From Chloroflexota bacterium (GTDB lineage: Bacteria > Chloroflexota > Dormibacteria > Dormibacterales > Dormibacteraceae): a DNA stretch of 44,664 nt. Position 1 is the stretch's first letter. Every line of letters starts with the position of its first letter. The stretch is taken from positions 1 to 44,664 of the forward strand of contig VBEO01000090.1 of NCBI GenBank assembly GCA_005881825.1. Direction: 5' to 3'. This document shows, piece by piece, positions 6,485-15,457 of this stretch. A program made the translations under genes and the position numbers. Under the pieces are notes generated by a model. That model was not told the origin of the DNA, made no database searches, and saw only the letters and a program-made list of their open reading frames with translations.

Positions 6485-8470
6485 TTACGCGACGGGGTCG
6501 ACGTCGATGCTCCAGCCTTTGCCGCGCGGCTGCAGCATCCGGGCGCGCTCCAACCGTTGCCCTTTGAGCGTGACCTGCCAGCGGTACTCGCCGCGCAGCT
6601 TGTGAATGAAGGCGGGGGCCGGGCCGAGCATCTTGACTTCGTCGATGCCCTCCCGCACCAGGCCCGACGCCAGCTGCTCGGCCGCCTCGCGGGCCATGGT
6701 CGCGGCCTTCTCGTCGTCCTTGTGTGTGTACGTCAGGACCGCCAGCGAGCCGAAAGGAGGAAAGCCAAAGGCTTGCCGGTAGGGCAGCTCGTCCCGATAG
6801 AAGGCCTCGTAATCACCCTCCGCCGCGTGCCGGAGCGCGTAGTGCTCGGGGTTCGACGTCTGCACGATCACCCGGGAGTGCCGCTGGCCGGGCGCCCGGC
6901 CCGCCCGCCCGGCCACCTGGGTCACCAGCGCATAGGTCGACTCCGCTGACCTGAAGTCCGGGAAGTGCAGGGGTAGATCGGCGTCCACCACCCCCACGGT
7001 CGTCACGTTCTCGAGGTCGAAGCCGCGGGCGACCATCTGGGTCCCCACCAGGATGTCGGCGGCGCCCGATTGGAAGCTCTCCCAGATCCGGAAGTAGGAG
7101 TCCGCGCCCCGGATGGCGTCGCTGTCCAGCCGCGCCACACGGGCCGCCGGCCATAGCCGCTTGACCAGCCCTTCCAGGCGCTGGGTGCCCATGCCCCGGG
7201 CGCTCAGGTGCCGGCTCCCGCAGTGCGGGCAGAACTCGGGCTCCGCCTGGGTGAAGCCGCAGTAGTGGCAGTGCAGGCCGCCCAACTCCGGGTGCTGGAC
7301 CAGGCTCACTGAACACCCGGGGCATTGGATCGACTTCCCGCAGTCGCGGCACAGCAGGAAGGTGGCGGCGCCCCGGCGGTTCAAGAACAGGATCGACTGC
7401 TCGCGGGCCTCCAGAGCACGCTCCACGACTTCGATCAGGCGCCGCGAGAGCGGCAGCCGGTGGCCCCGCTCCGCCTCCTCGCGCATGTCCACCAGCTCCA
7501 CCGGCGCCGGCACCCCGCGCACCCGCAGTGGAAGCCGGGCCAGCGCGATCCGGCCGGCGTCGGCTTCGGCGTAGGTGGCGACCGTCGGCGTCGCGGTTCC
7601 CAGCACCAGCCGCGCGCCGGTCAGCTCCGCCATTCGACGTGCCACCCAGACGGCGTCGTAGCGGGGAGTGCGGTCCTGCTTGTAGGCGCTCGACCCCTCC
7701 TCGTCGACGCAGATCAGCCCCAGCCGCGGGATGGGCGCGAAGACGGCCGAGCGGCTGCCGATCACCAGCCGCGCCTCGCCCCGGCGGACCCGCCACCACT
7801 CCTGGGCGCGTTCCAGCTCGGTCAGCTGGCTGTGCAGCACCGCCGGGCGCTCGCCCAAGCGCCGTGCGATGCCGCCCACCAGCTGCGGCGTGAGCGCGAT
7901 CTCGGGCACCAGCACCAGCGCCCGCAGGCCCTGCTCCAGCGCCTGCCGGGCCGCCTCTGTATAGACCTCGGTCTTGCCGGACCCGGTGACCCCGTGGAGA
8001 AGCGTGACCGGGTTGGCTGCGATCATCGCCAGCGCCGAGCGCTGCGCCGCCGTCGGCTCCGGACCGGCCTCCGGGCCGCCGGCGCGGGCCGCCATCAGCA
8101 GCAGCTGGCTGTGCCGGCTCTGCCGAGCCGAAGGCCCGGCGCCGCTCGACTTGCCGCGCCGGATCCGCGGCGGCACCATCGCTCGCAGCACCTCGATCAG
8201 GGGAACCCAGTAGTGCTCGGCTACCCGCCGCGCCAGCTCGACCTGCCAGCCGTGCAGCAGGGCATCGGGATCGGAGCGCTCGATCTCCTTGACCGCGATC
8301 CCGGGTTCCTCGGCACCGACCGACACCACGTAGCCGACCGTCGTCCGGCGCCCGAAGGGAACCCACACCCGGTGGCCGGGAACGGTGTCCTGGCCGTCGG
8401 GGATGCTGTAGGTATAGGTCTCGTGGTCGAGCGTGCGCGCGGCCTCGACCGCCACCTCCGCGTAGATCAA
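6485..8470 (-). CDS. priA: Primosomal replication-restart helicase PriA
   Basis: This 661-residue SF2 3'-to-5' DNA helicase reloads the replisome at stalled forks. Seen in order are an N-terminal 3' DNA-binding domain (1-100), Walker A GVTGSGKTE (160-168), a motif II reading DEEG (256-259) where the family normally has DEEH, GTATPT (291-296), eight Zn-binding Cys (374, 377, 383, 386, 401, 404, 414, 417), and the helicase C-lobe with GTQMVARGFD and QVAGRAGR. The start is TTG in a TTGA overlap with the lipoprotein stop. It is the last gene of the ileS operon. The His-to-Gly change in the DEAH box is unusual, but the rest of the helicase is intact. Confidence 0.95.
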   Translation of the reverse strand: MIYAEVAVEAARTLDHETYTYSIPDGQDTVPGHRVWVPFGRRTTVGYVVSVGAEEPGIAVKEIERSDPDALLHGWQVELARRVAEHYWVPLIEVLRAMVPPRIRRGKSSGAGPSARQSRHSQLLLMAARAGGPEAGPEPTAAQRSALAMIAANPVTLLHGVTGSGKTEVYTEAARQALEQGLRALVLVPEIALTPQLVGGIARRLGERPAVLHSQLTELERAQEWWRVRRGEARLVIGSRSAVFAPIPRLGLICVDEEGSSAYKQDRTPRYDAVWVARRMAELTGARLVLGTATPTVATYAEADAGRIALARLPLRVRGVPAPVELVDMREEAERGHRLPLSRRLIEVVERALEAREQSILFLNRRGAATFLLCRDCGKSIQCPGCSVSLVQHPELGGLHCHYCGFTQAEPEFCPHCGSRHLSARGMGTQRLEGLVKRLWPAARVARLDSDAIRGADSYFRIWESFQSGAADILVGTQMVARGFDLENVTTVGVVDADLPLHFPDFRSAESTYALVTQVAGRAGRAPGQRHSRVIVQTSNPEHYALRHAAEGDYEAFYRDELPYRQAFGFPPFGSLAVLTYTHKDDEKAATMAREAAEQLASGLVREGIDEVKMLGPAPAFIHKLRGEYRWQVTLKGQRLERARMLQPRGKGWSIDVDPVA

Positions 8471-9243
8471 CCGAAGATCTGAGCGGGCTGCACGTCCTGA
8501 GCGCCGGCCGGGAGCGCGATCTCTCCGACCTTGGCGGAGTGGTAATCGCTGGTGCTGGTGATCGAGTTCTTCTCGCCGCTGGTGGGATCGGTGCCCACCA
8601 GGTGGACCTCGACCCGCTGCAGGTGGTTGCCGCTGAGGGACACGAAGACGTCGATCTCACCGGTGGCCGTCTTCAGGAAAGTGGCCTCGTCGGCACCACT
8701 CAAGGAGACCGCGTCCAGCTGCTCCAGCTGGTCGGTGGCCGGGACCACCACGTACTTGTGGGCGAACCCGTTTCCCTGCTGCACCAGCGAGTAGGGGTCG
8801 ACCCGCTTGGCCAGCAGCACGTCCTCTCTCAGCAGCTCCAGCAGCGCGGCCGGATAGAGCGGGTTGGCCGCGGGCTGCGGCGTGCGCATCCAGCCGCCGC
8901 CGCCTTTCTGCGCCTTGACGTAAAGGAAGCCCTGGCCGACCACGGCGTCGTAGGAAGGCTTGCTGCTCCCGGTGGTGAACTTGAGCGTCATCTTGACCCG
9001 GCCGGCTTTGATGCCCCCATCGCCGGTCAGGCCGATGCTGGACTGCTTGCCCTTCGGGATCTGGCCACCCGTCACCACCCAGTTCTCGGTCATGTGGAAG
9101 GCCATCCCCCCGGCGTCGGCCGCTTCGAGAGCAGCCGCGATCGTCTGGCCGTCGCGATCCATATCGGCCTGCGTGCGCTTGCTGGAGACGCCGCAGGCCG
9201 CGACCAGGACCAGCACGGCGAGGCAGGCTGTGAGTTGCTTCAA
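8467..9243 (-). CDS. Lipoprotein, LppX/LprG-like fold suspected
   Basis: The product has 258 residues. A short signal peptide ends in a lipobox-like LVAAC with the lipid-accepting Cys at residue 17, so a membrane-anchored extracytoplasmic lipoprotein is likely. The mature part has alternating beta-type segments (GRVKMTLKFTTGS, FLYVKAQKGGGGWMR, IDVFVSLSGNHLQRVEVHLVG) reminiscent of LppX/LprAFG lipid-carrier proteins of actinobacteria. That resemblance is by eye and is not certain. The start is TTG in a TTGA overlap with the coaBC stop, and the stop overlaps priA in the same way. Confidence 0.7.
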   Translation of the reverse strand: MKQLTACLAVLVLVAACGVSSKRTQADMDRDGQTIAAALEAADAGGMAFHMTENWVVTGGQIPKGKQSSIGLTGDGGIKAGRVKMTLKFTTGSSKPSYDAVVGQGFLYVKAQKGGGGWMRTPQPAANPLYPAALLELLREDVLLAKRVDPYSLVQQGNGFAHKYVVVPATDQLEQLDAVSLSGADEATFLKTATGEIDVFVSLSGNHLQRVEVHLVGTDPTSGEKNSITSTSDYHSAKVGEIALPAGAQDVQPAQIFG

Positions 9244-10466
9244 CGCAGCTTCGGGAGCAGCAGGTCGTACAGGCGGTCGGCCAGCTCACGCTTGGTCATG
9301 CGGGCCAGCTCCACCTGCTCTCCGCCTCGGAGGTAGACCACCGCTTCGTTGTAGTCGCTGCCGAACGCGATGTCCCGGCGCCGGACGTCGTTGGCCACGA
9401 TGGCGTCCAGCCGCTTGCGCTCCAGCTTCTCCAGCGCCTTCGCCTCCAGCTCGGCGCCCTCGGCCGCGAAGCCGACTCGGAAGATGCGCTCGGCGCCGGG
9501 CTCGCGTCCCAGCTCGGCCAGGATGTCGACGTTTCGCTCCAGCTCCAGCGCCAGCTCGGCGGCCTGCTCGCGCCGGATCTTCTCGGCGGCCACCCGGGCC
9601 GGCCGGTAGTCGGCCACGGCGGCCGCCATCACCAGCAGGTCGGCTCCTGGCTGGGCCTGGCGCAGCGCCTCCAGCATCTCGGCGGCCGTTTCCACGCCGA
9701 CCTCGGTTATCCCGGGATGCGCGGGATGCGACGCGGTGGTGACCAGCGTCACCCTGGCTCCCCGCTCGGCGGCGGCGGCCGCCAGCGCGTAGCCCATCTT
9801 GCCGCTGGAGTAGTTGCTGATGAAGCGCACGGGGTCGATCGGCTCCCGAGTGCCTCCGGCCGAAACCACCACTGCGCGTCCGGCCAGGTCGTAGCGCCCG
9901 CGGGCCGCCTCGGCCAGTGCGTCAAGCAGGCGCTGGCCCGAGGCCAGACGTCCGGCTCCGGTGTGGCCGCTGGCCAGGTGCCCCGCCTCGGGCTCCACCA
10001 CGAGGGCGCCGCGAGCCCGAACCCGCGCGAGGTTTTCCTGGACCTGCGGCTTGGCCCACATGGCGTCGTTCATGGCTGGCGCCAGCACCAGCGGGCCGCG
10101 CGCGGCCAGCACGGTGGCGCTCACGATGTCGTCGGCGCGGCCCTCGGCGAGCTTGGCGATGGTGTTGGCGGTGGCCGGCGCCAGCAGCAGCAGCTGCGCC
10201 CAGTCGCCCAGCTGGACGTGCGGCTCGGGTTCGGAGCTCGGCGCCCAGAGGTCGACGAGCACCGGGTTGCCGGTGACCCCGCGGAAGGTGGCCGCGCCTA
10301 TGAAGCGGCTAGCGGCGGCCGACATGGCCACCCGCACGGCGCAGCCCGCCTGGGTCATGGCGGAGGCCAGGTCGGCCAGCTTGTAGGCGGCGATGCCGCC
10401 CGACACCAGCAGCCCTATGCGGAGGCCGCGGATCTCGCCAGGGAGGCTCACCGGCTCGAGCGGCAT
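9240..10466 (-). CDS. coaBC: Bifunctional phosphopantothenoylcysteine decarboxylase / phosphopantothenate-cysteine ligase
   Basis: The product has up to 408 residues and catalyses two consecutive steps of coenzyme A synthesis. The flavin-binding CoaC half shows SGGIAAYK, the LLLLAPATANTIAK segment and the substrate motif PAMNDAMW. The CoaB half starts at VVVSAGGTREPIDPVRFISNYSSGKMG and includes the AAAVADYRP and ANDV motifs. ATG 10466 has GAGGAG about 11 nt upstream. The alternative is GTG 10451, which forms a GTGA overlap with the gmk stop, as at most other junctions here, and would give 403 residues. Confidence 0.95.
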   Translation of the reverse strand: MPLEPVSLPGEIRGLRIGLLVSGGIAAYKLADLASAMTQAGCAVRVAMSAAASRFIGAATFRGVTGNPVLVDLWAPSSEPEPHVQLGDWAQLLLLAPATANTIAKLAEGRADDIVSATVLAARGPLVLAPAMNDAMWAKPQVQENLARVRARGALVVEPEAGHLASGHTGAGRLASGQRLLDALAEAARGRYDLAGRAVVVSAGGTREPIDPVRFISNYSSGKMGYALAAAAAERGARVTLVTTASHPAHPGITEVGVETAAEMLEALRQAQPGADLLVMAAAVADYRPARVAAEKIRREQAAELALELERNVDILAELGREPGAERIFRVGFAAEGAELEAKALEKLERKRLDAIVANDVRRRDIAFGSDYNEAVVYLRGGEQVELARMTKRELADRLYDLLLPKLR

Positions 10467-11014
10467 CTTTCCAGGATCTCCTCGACCTCCCCCGCTGCGC
10501 GTTCCGCGTCGTCGTTCACCACCACGTAGTCATAGCGGTCGGCGAAGGACATCTCGACCTCGGCCAGCCGCTGACGGGCCGCCATCACCTCCCGGTCCTC
10601 CGTCCCGCGCTCCCGGCGCCGCCGCAGAAGCTCGTCCATGGAGGGCGGCGCCAGGAAGATGAAGATCCCGTCCGGCCGCCGCCGCCGCACCTGCTCCGCA
10701 CCCTGCACATCGATCTTGAGGATGACGTCGTCGCCGGCGTCCTGCATCTCCTCCACCCGCCGCGCCGAGGTCCCGTACAGGTAGCCGCCGACGCTGGCGT
10801 GCTCGAGGAACTCGCCCTCGGCGATCAGCCGTCGAAAGGTCGACTCGTCCACGAAGCTGTAGTGAACACCGTCCACTTCGTACTCACGGCGTGGCCGGGT
10901 GGTGTAGCTGATCGAGTAACGGAGCCTGGGATCGCGTTTCCGAAGCAGGCCGATCATGGTGTCCTTGCCGACCGCGCCCGGGCCCGAGAGGACGATCAGC
11001 AGTCCGCGGCTCAG
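10448..11014 (-). CDS. gmk: Guanylate kinase, apparent CTG start
   Basis: This 188-residue enzyme phosphorylates GMP to GDP. The P-loop GPGAVGKDT, the GMP-binding SYTTRPRR and the SASVGGYLYGTS-type lid region identify it. The first in-frame ATG (10957) lies after the P-loop and cannot be the start. Upstream of the P-loop no ATG, GTG or TTG is available; CTG 11012-11014 sits in a CTGA overlap with the rluD stop, with GGGAG 8 nt before it, and gives MSRGLLIVLSGP, a normal Gmk N-terminus. The rpoZ gene that often follows gmk is absent; coaBC comes next. Confidence 0.92.
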   Translation of the reverse strand: MSRGLLIVLSGPGAVGKDTMIGLLRKRDPRLRYSISYTTRPRREYEVDGVHYSFVDESTFRRLIAEGEFLEHASVGGYLYGTSARRVEEMQDAGDDVILKIDVQGAEQVRRRRPDGIFIFLAPPSMDELLRRRRERGTEDREVMAARQRLAEVEMSFADRYDYVVVNDDAERAAGEVEEILERCRSSR

Positions 11015-11895
11015 CGCAGGCGCTCCCAGGCGAGGTTGAAGTCGTCGGGAGGTGGCGTTTCGAAGGTCATCTGCTCGCCGGTCCGAGGATGCCGCAGCCG
11101 CAGCCGGCAGGCGTGAAGCATAGGCCGCTCCGCAAGGGCGGCGGCCCTGGCCCCGCCGTACACCCGATCTCCGGCCAGCGGGTGGCCGAGGGACGCCAGG
11201 TGCACGCGCACCTGGTGAGTGCGGCCGGTGTCCAGCTCGGCCTGCACCAGGGTGGCCTGGCGGCCGCGCTCCTGCACCGCGTAGCGGGTGCGGGCGAAGC
11301 GACCGCCCTCCACGACGGCCATTCGCTGCCGGTGCCGGGGATCGCGGCCGATCGGACCCTCGAGCACGCCCTGGTCGGCCTTTAACGAGCCCAGCGCGAT
11401 CGCCAGGTAGGTGCGGGTCAGTGAGCGATCGGCCAGCTGGGCGGCCAGCACCCGGTGGGCGGGGTCGTTGCGGGCGGCCAGGATCAGACCGCTGGTGCCG
11501 GCATCCAGCCGGTGCACGATGCCGGGGCGCGCCTCGCCCCCGGCCCGCGACCAGTCGCCCCCCAAGCCCAGGAGCGCGTGCACCAGCGTGCCCGATCGGT
11601 GGCCGGGGGCCGGGTGCACCACCAGTCCTGGTGGCTTGTCGATCACCAGCAGGTCGCCGTCCTGGTAGACGACCTGGAGCGGGATCGATTCCGCGCTCGG
11701 CGCCGCCGGCCCCGCCTCCACCAGCGCGTACTCGACCAGGTCGCCCTCCGCCACCGGCTCGGCGGGTCGTGCCGGGCGGCCGTTCAAGCGCACCGCGCCT
11801 TGGCGCACCAGCCGCGTGGCAGCCGATCGGGAGAGATCAGGCTCCTGGGCCGCCAGCCAGCTGTCCAGCCGGCGGGCCGCGGAGGCCGCCCTCAG
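11011..11895 (-). CDS. rluD: RluA/RluD-family 23S rRNA pseudouridine synthase, apparent CTG start
   Basis: The product has 294 residues, with an N-terminal S4 RNA-binding domain (RLDSWLAAQEPDLSRSAATRLVRQGAVRLNG) followed by the pseudouridine synthase domain carrying HRLDAGTSGL, with the catalytic Asp, and DTGRTHQVRVH. The family isomerises specific uridines in 23S rRNA; which site is inferred only from the family. The S4 domain begins within a few residues of the lspA stop, and no ATG, GTG or TTG lies between. CTG 11893-11895 forms a CTGA overlap with lspA. It is syntenic with ylyB downstream of lspA in Firmicutes. Confidence 0.93.
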   Translation of the reverse strand: MRAASAARRLDSWLAAQEPDLSRSAATRLVRQGAVRLNGRPARPAEPVAEGDLVEYALVEAGPAAPSAESIPLQVVYQDGDLLVIDKPPGLVVHPAPGHRSGTLVHALLGLGGDWSRAGGEARPGIVHRLDAGTSGLILAARNDPAHRVLAAQLADRSLTRTYLAIALGSLKADQGVLEGPIGRDPRHRQRMAVVEGGRFARTRYAVQERGRQATLVQAELDTGRTHQVRVHLASLGHPLAGDRVYGGARAAALAERPMLHACRLRLRHPRTGEQMTFETPPPDDFNLAWERLR

Positions 11896-12347
11896 GCGGC
11901 GCGGTTCTGGCGTAGGAAGTATCCGGCCAGCAGGAGCACGACCCCGACCGAGATCGCCGAGTCGGCGATGTTGAAGACCGGCCACCAGTGGACGGTGATG
12001 AAGTCGGTGACGGTGCCGTGCACCAGGCGCTCGTAGCCGTTGCCGAGCGTGCCGCCCAGCACCAGGCCGAGCAGCGCGTCGTTGAGGGTGTTGCCGGGGT
12101 TCCGCGCGACGTAGACGATCAAACCGGCCGAGACCACGATCGAGGCCAGCAGGAAGAGCAGGCCGCCCGCCGGGGCCAGCCCGAAGGCGGCGCCGGCGTT
12201 GTGGGTGTTGGTGATCCACAGGAACCGAGGCACCAGGCTGATCTCGGTGCCGGGCGTGATAGACGCGTTGATCAGGCCCTTGGTGACGCGGTCGACGATG
12301 AACACGGCCGCGGCGATAAGGACGAAGGCCAACCGGCCCGGCGTCAG
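11892..12347 (-). CDS. lspA: Lipoprotein signal peptidase (signal peptidase II)
   Basis: This aspartic protease of the membrane cleaves prolipoproteins; a likely substrate lipoprotein is encoded downstream in the same operon. Four membrane segments are visible, with NTHNAGAAFG and the second catalytic Asp in FNIADSAISVG; the first catalytic Asp lies in the GTVTDF region. CTG 12347 forms a CTGA overlap with the ileS stop and gives MTPGRLAFVLIAAAV, placing an Arg before helix 1 as usual. TTG 12332, five codons later, is the canonical alternative (146 residues). Confidence 0.94.
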   Translation of the reverse strand: MTPGRLAFVLIAAAVFIVDRVTKGLINASITPGTEISLVPRFLWITNTHNAGAAFGLAPAGGLLFLLASIVVSAGLIVYVARNPGNTLNDALLGLVLGGTLGNGYERLVHGTVTDFITVHWWPVFNIADSAISVGVVLLLAGYFLRQNRAA

Positions 12348-15202
12348 GAGTGCTTTTTCAACCCGATCCAGAGGGGCTCTCCTTCGATCTTGGTCTCGGC
12401 CTCCTGCTGGGCTGACTGGCGCCCGCGGGTTACTTCGACGGCCAGCACTTCCCGCGCAAGGTAATCCGTCCAGCGCTCGAGCGCACCGGCCAGCACGCCG
12501 TCCTCGGCGTCCCAGTAGAGCTCGATGCGGTCCTCCACACGCAGACCGGCCTGCTTGCGCAGGTCGTTGGCCTGGCGCACGATCTCGCGCGCCAGCCCTT
12601 CGGCACGCAGCTCCTCGTCGATCTCGGTGTCCAGCTTGACCTCGGCCGCGCCGAAGACCAGCGCCTTCACATTGAGCTCATCGCGCACGATGGCCGCGAT
12701 GCCTTCTGACAGGGGATCGCCGGGCACCGAGAGGACGCGCAGCGGCTGGCGGACCTTGAGTCGGGCAGCGTCGCGGGCGGCCAGACCCTGCTCGACCAGC
12801 CGCCGCGCTCGGGCCATCTCCTGCTCGAGGTGCTCGTCAAAGGCCTCGGCCTCGGCGACCGGGAATGCGGAGAGGTGCACGCTCGCGCCCTCCTTCAGAT
12901 TGCGATACATGGCGTCGGCCAGGAACGGCGTGAACGGCGCCAGCAGGCCGGCCAGAGTCACCAGCGTCGAGTAGAGGGTCTCGTACGCGCTGAGCTTGTC
13001 GGCATCGGACTCGCTCTTCCAGAAGCGGCGGCGGGAGCGCCGCACGTACCAGTTGGAGAGGTCGTCCACGAAGCTGTGGATCGGCCGCACGGCGCCGTTG
13101 ACGTCGTAGCGCTCCAGCGCCAGATCGACGCCCTCCACCAATCCGGCCAGGCGCGACCGCAGCCAGCGGTCGAGCACAGGGCGCTCTGTTGACCGGACCT
13201 CGGCGGCGTTGACGTCGAAGCCGTCGACGTTGGCGTAGGTGACGAAGAACGAGTAGACGTTCCAGAGCGGCAGGAAGAACTGGCGCGTCTGCTCCTGCAG
13301 ATATGTCTCGCTGGTCCGTATGTTTTCGCCGACCGTGGAGCTGCAGAAGAAGAACCGCACCGCGTCGGCGCCGAACTTGTCGAAGAGGTAGTTGGGGTCG
13401 AGCACGTTGCCGCGCGACTTGGACGCCTTCTTGCCACCCTCGTCCACGACGTGGCCGAGGCAGATCACGTTCTGATAGGAGTTGCGTCCGAAGAGCAGCG
13501 TCGATTCGGCGAGCAGCGAGTAGAACCAGCCGCGCGTCTGGTCGATCGCCTCGGAGATGTAGTCGGCCGGGAAGGTCTGCTCGAAGAGCTCGTGGCCCTG
13601 CCGCGGAAAGCCACGCTGTGCGAAGGGCATGGCGCCACTGTCGAACCAGCCGTCGATGACGTCCGGCACCCGGTACGCGGTGCCGCCGCAGCGGGCGCAC
13701 TCGAGCGTGACCTCGTCGATGAAGGGCCGGTGCAGGTCGGCATCGGGCGCCAGGCCGAGCTCTTCGGCGCTCTCGACCGCGCGCACCTCTCCGCAGTCCT
13801 CGCACACCCAAAGCGGCAGTGGAGTGCCCCAGTAGCGCGTGCGCGAAAGTGCCCAGTCGACGTTGTTGCGGAGCCACTCGCCCATCCGCCCGTCCTTTAT
13901 GTGGGCGGGGATCCAGTTGGTCTCGGCGTTGTTTTTCACGAGCTCGTGCTTGTGCTCGTTGGTCTTGATGTACCAGCTGTCAAGCGCGTAATAGATGAGC
14001 GGCGTGCCGCAGCGCCAGCAGAACGGATAGGTGTGTCGGATGGTGCCCGACGCGTAGAGCAGCCCGCGCTCCTCGAGATCCTTGGTGATGTTGGGATCGG
14101 CGTCCTTCACGAACTGGCCGGCGAACTTTTCGACCTCGGGAAAAAAGCGGCCGCGTAGGTCGACCGTGTGGCGGACCAGCACGCCTTTTTCCTGGCACAG
14201 GCGCAAGTCGTCCGCGCCGTAGGCGGCCGACGTATGCACCACGCCGGTGCCCTCTTCGAGACTGACGAAGTCGGCGTCGACGACCACGTGCGCGTAGGCG
14301 TCCTTGGGCAGCAGGTACGTATAGAGCGGCTGGTAGCGCTTGCCCACCAGGTCGCGCCCCTTCACGCGCTCCACGATCTCGTAGTCCCCGTTGAGGACGT
14401 CGAGCCTGGCCTCGGCCAGGATCAGGAACTCGTCGCCCTGTTTGACCTTGACGTAGTCGAAGTCGTTGCCGACCGCGAGCGCGACGTTCCCGGGCAGCGT
14501 CCAGGGTGTCGTCGTCCAGCTGAGGATCGAAGTGTTCGGATCCTCGGCCAGGCGGAAGCGGACGTAGACGCTGGGGTCGGGGATATCGTCGCGATACCCC
14601 TGTGCCAGCTCGTGTGAGCTGAGCGGCGTCATGCAGCGCGGGCAGTAGGGCGCGACCCGGAACCCCTTGTAGATGAGGTCCTGGTCCCACATCTTCTTGA
14701 GCGCCCACCAGACCGACTGGATGTAGTCGGACGTGAGCGTCCAGTAGGCGTGGTCGTAGTCCTGCCAGAACGCCATGCGCTCGGAGAACCGGCGCCAGTC
14801 CTCGACGTACTCGTAGACGGACTGACGGCACAGCTCGTTGAACTTGGCGATGCCGAACTCCTCGATCTGCTGCTTGCCCGAGATGCCGAGCTTCTTCTCG
14901 ATCTCGAGCTCGACGGGGAGGCCGTGCGTGTCCCAGCCCGCCTTGCGCTCGACGTAGTAGCCCTTCATCGTCCGGTAGCGCGGGATCACGTCCTTGTAGG
15001 TGCGCGCCAGCACGTGGTGGGTGCCGGGCTTGCCGTTGGCGGTGGGTGGACCCTCGTAGAAGACGAACCGCGGGCCGCCCTCTCGCAGCTCTAGGGAGCG
15101 CTCGAAAGTGCGCTCCTCGGCCCACGTCTTCATCACCTCGAGCTCGAGCTCGGGGAAGTTCACGCGGCTGGTGACGTCCTGGAAGCGCTTCTTGGTCTGC
15201 AT
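12344..15202 (-). CDS. ileS: Isoleucyl-tRNA synthetase, type 2 (eukaryote-like)
   Basis: This 952-residue class Ia synthetase charges tRNA-Ile. The HIGH-like motif reads PGTHH (59-63), as in eukaryotic-type bacterial IleRS, and the KMSKS motif reads KASKSRGN. The editing domain and the Trp-rich WVRRSRRRFW anticodon-binding region follow. Type 2 enzymes are generally less sensitive to mupirocin; whether this holds here is inferred. The start ATG 15202 is preceded by AAGGA, which is part of a hairpin at the 3' end of a T-box leader. It heads a run lspA-rluD-gmk-coaBC-lipoprotein-priA joined by overlaps. Confidence 0.97.
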   Translation of the reverse strand: MQTKKRFQDVTSRVNFPELELEVMKTWAEERTFERSLELREGGPRFVFYEGPPTANGKPGTHHVLARTYKDVIPRYRTMKGYYVERKAGWDTHGLPVELEIEKKLGISGKQQIEEFGIAKFNELCRQSVYEYVEDWRRFSERMAFWQDYDHAYWTLTSDYIQSVWWALKKMWDQDLIYKGFRVAPYCPRCMTPLSSHELAQGYRDDIPDPSVYVRFRLAEDPNTSILSWTTTPWTLPGNVALAVGNDFDYVKVKQGDEFLILAEARLDVLNGDYEIVERVKGRDLVGKRYQPLYTYLLPKDAYAHVVVDADFVSLEEGTGVVHTSAAYGADDLRLCQEKGVLVRHTVDLRGRFFPEVEKFAGQFVKDADPNITKDLEERGLLYASGTIRHTYPFCWRCGTPLIYYALDSWYIKTNEHKHELVKNNAETNWIPAHIKDGRMGEWLRNNVDWALSRTRYWGTPLPLWVCEDCGEVRAVESAEELGLAPDADLHRPFIDEVTLECARCGGTAYRVPDVIDGWFDSGAMPFAQRGFPRQGHELFEQTFPADYISEAIDQTRGWFYSLLAESTLLFGRNSYQNVICLGHVVDEGGKKASKSRGNVLDPNYLFDKFGADAVRFFFCSSTVGENIRTSETYLQEQTRQFFLPLWNVYSFFVTYANVDGFDVNAAEVRSTERPVLDRWLRSRLAGLVEGVDLALERYDVNGAVRPIHSFVDDLSNWYVRRSRRRFWKSESDADKLSAYETLYSTLVTLAGLLAPFTPFLADAMYRNLKEGASVHLSAFPVAEAEAFDEHLEQEMARARRLVEQGLAARDAARLKVRQPLRVLSVPGDPLSEGIAAIVRDELNVKALVFGAAEVKLDTEIDEELRAEGLAREIVRQANDLRKQAGLRVEDRIELYWDAEDGVLAGALERWTDYLAREVLAVEVTRGRQSAQQEAETKIEGEPLWIGLKKHS

Positions 15203-15205
15203 GTC

Positions 15206-15455
15206 GAATCCGTCCTTGTGGTTCTCTGGGACGGATCCGGCGTTTCACGCAGGTCCGCGGTACCACCCAGATTCGCGGCTGCCCTTTAATGGGGCCCCCG
15301 CAAAATCGCAGATTTTGTGGGGTAAACCGCGCACTCTCGGGTATCGGCTCGGGAGTGATCTCGGCACCGCCCGCGGCCCGCCCCTCTCAGCTTCCGGGGC
15401 TTCTCTGTAGGGCTCGGTGGGCGGTCCTACCCGTCTCCGTCTACGCCTGTTTCTA
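15206..15455 (-). promoter_or_regulatory. Translational T-box leader of ileS
   Basis: On the minus strand the leader contains a GAGATCACTCCCGAGCC specifier region, with ATC (Ile) at 15359-15357, and the T-box core TGGGTGGTACCGCGG at 15269-15255, whose UGGU can pair with the ACCA end of uncharged tRNA-Ile. Next to the gene, GGATCCGTCC (15238-15229) can pair with GGACGGATTC (15215-15206), burying the AAGGA ribosome-binding site of ileS in a 10-bp helix. This is the plan of actinobacterial-type T-boxes that control translation rather than termination. A REP-like hairpin occupies the linker between the specifier part and the T-box core. Confidence 0.9.
15288..15323. repeat. REP-like hairpin element, copy 2, inside the T-box leader
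   Basis: This 36-bp element has the same ends as the copy at 5918-5953 but arms CCCCGCAAAATC and GATTTTGTGGGG. Relative to copy 1, two stem positions change from C-G and G-C to A-T pairs on both arms and one loop base differs, so pairing is preserved. It lies between the specifier domain and the T-box core of the ileS leader, where Stem III or a linker would be. Confidence 0.6.
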
Positions 15456-15457
15456 GT

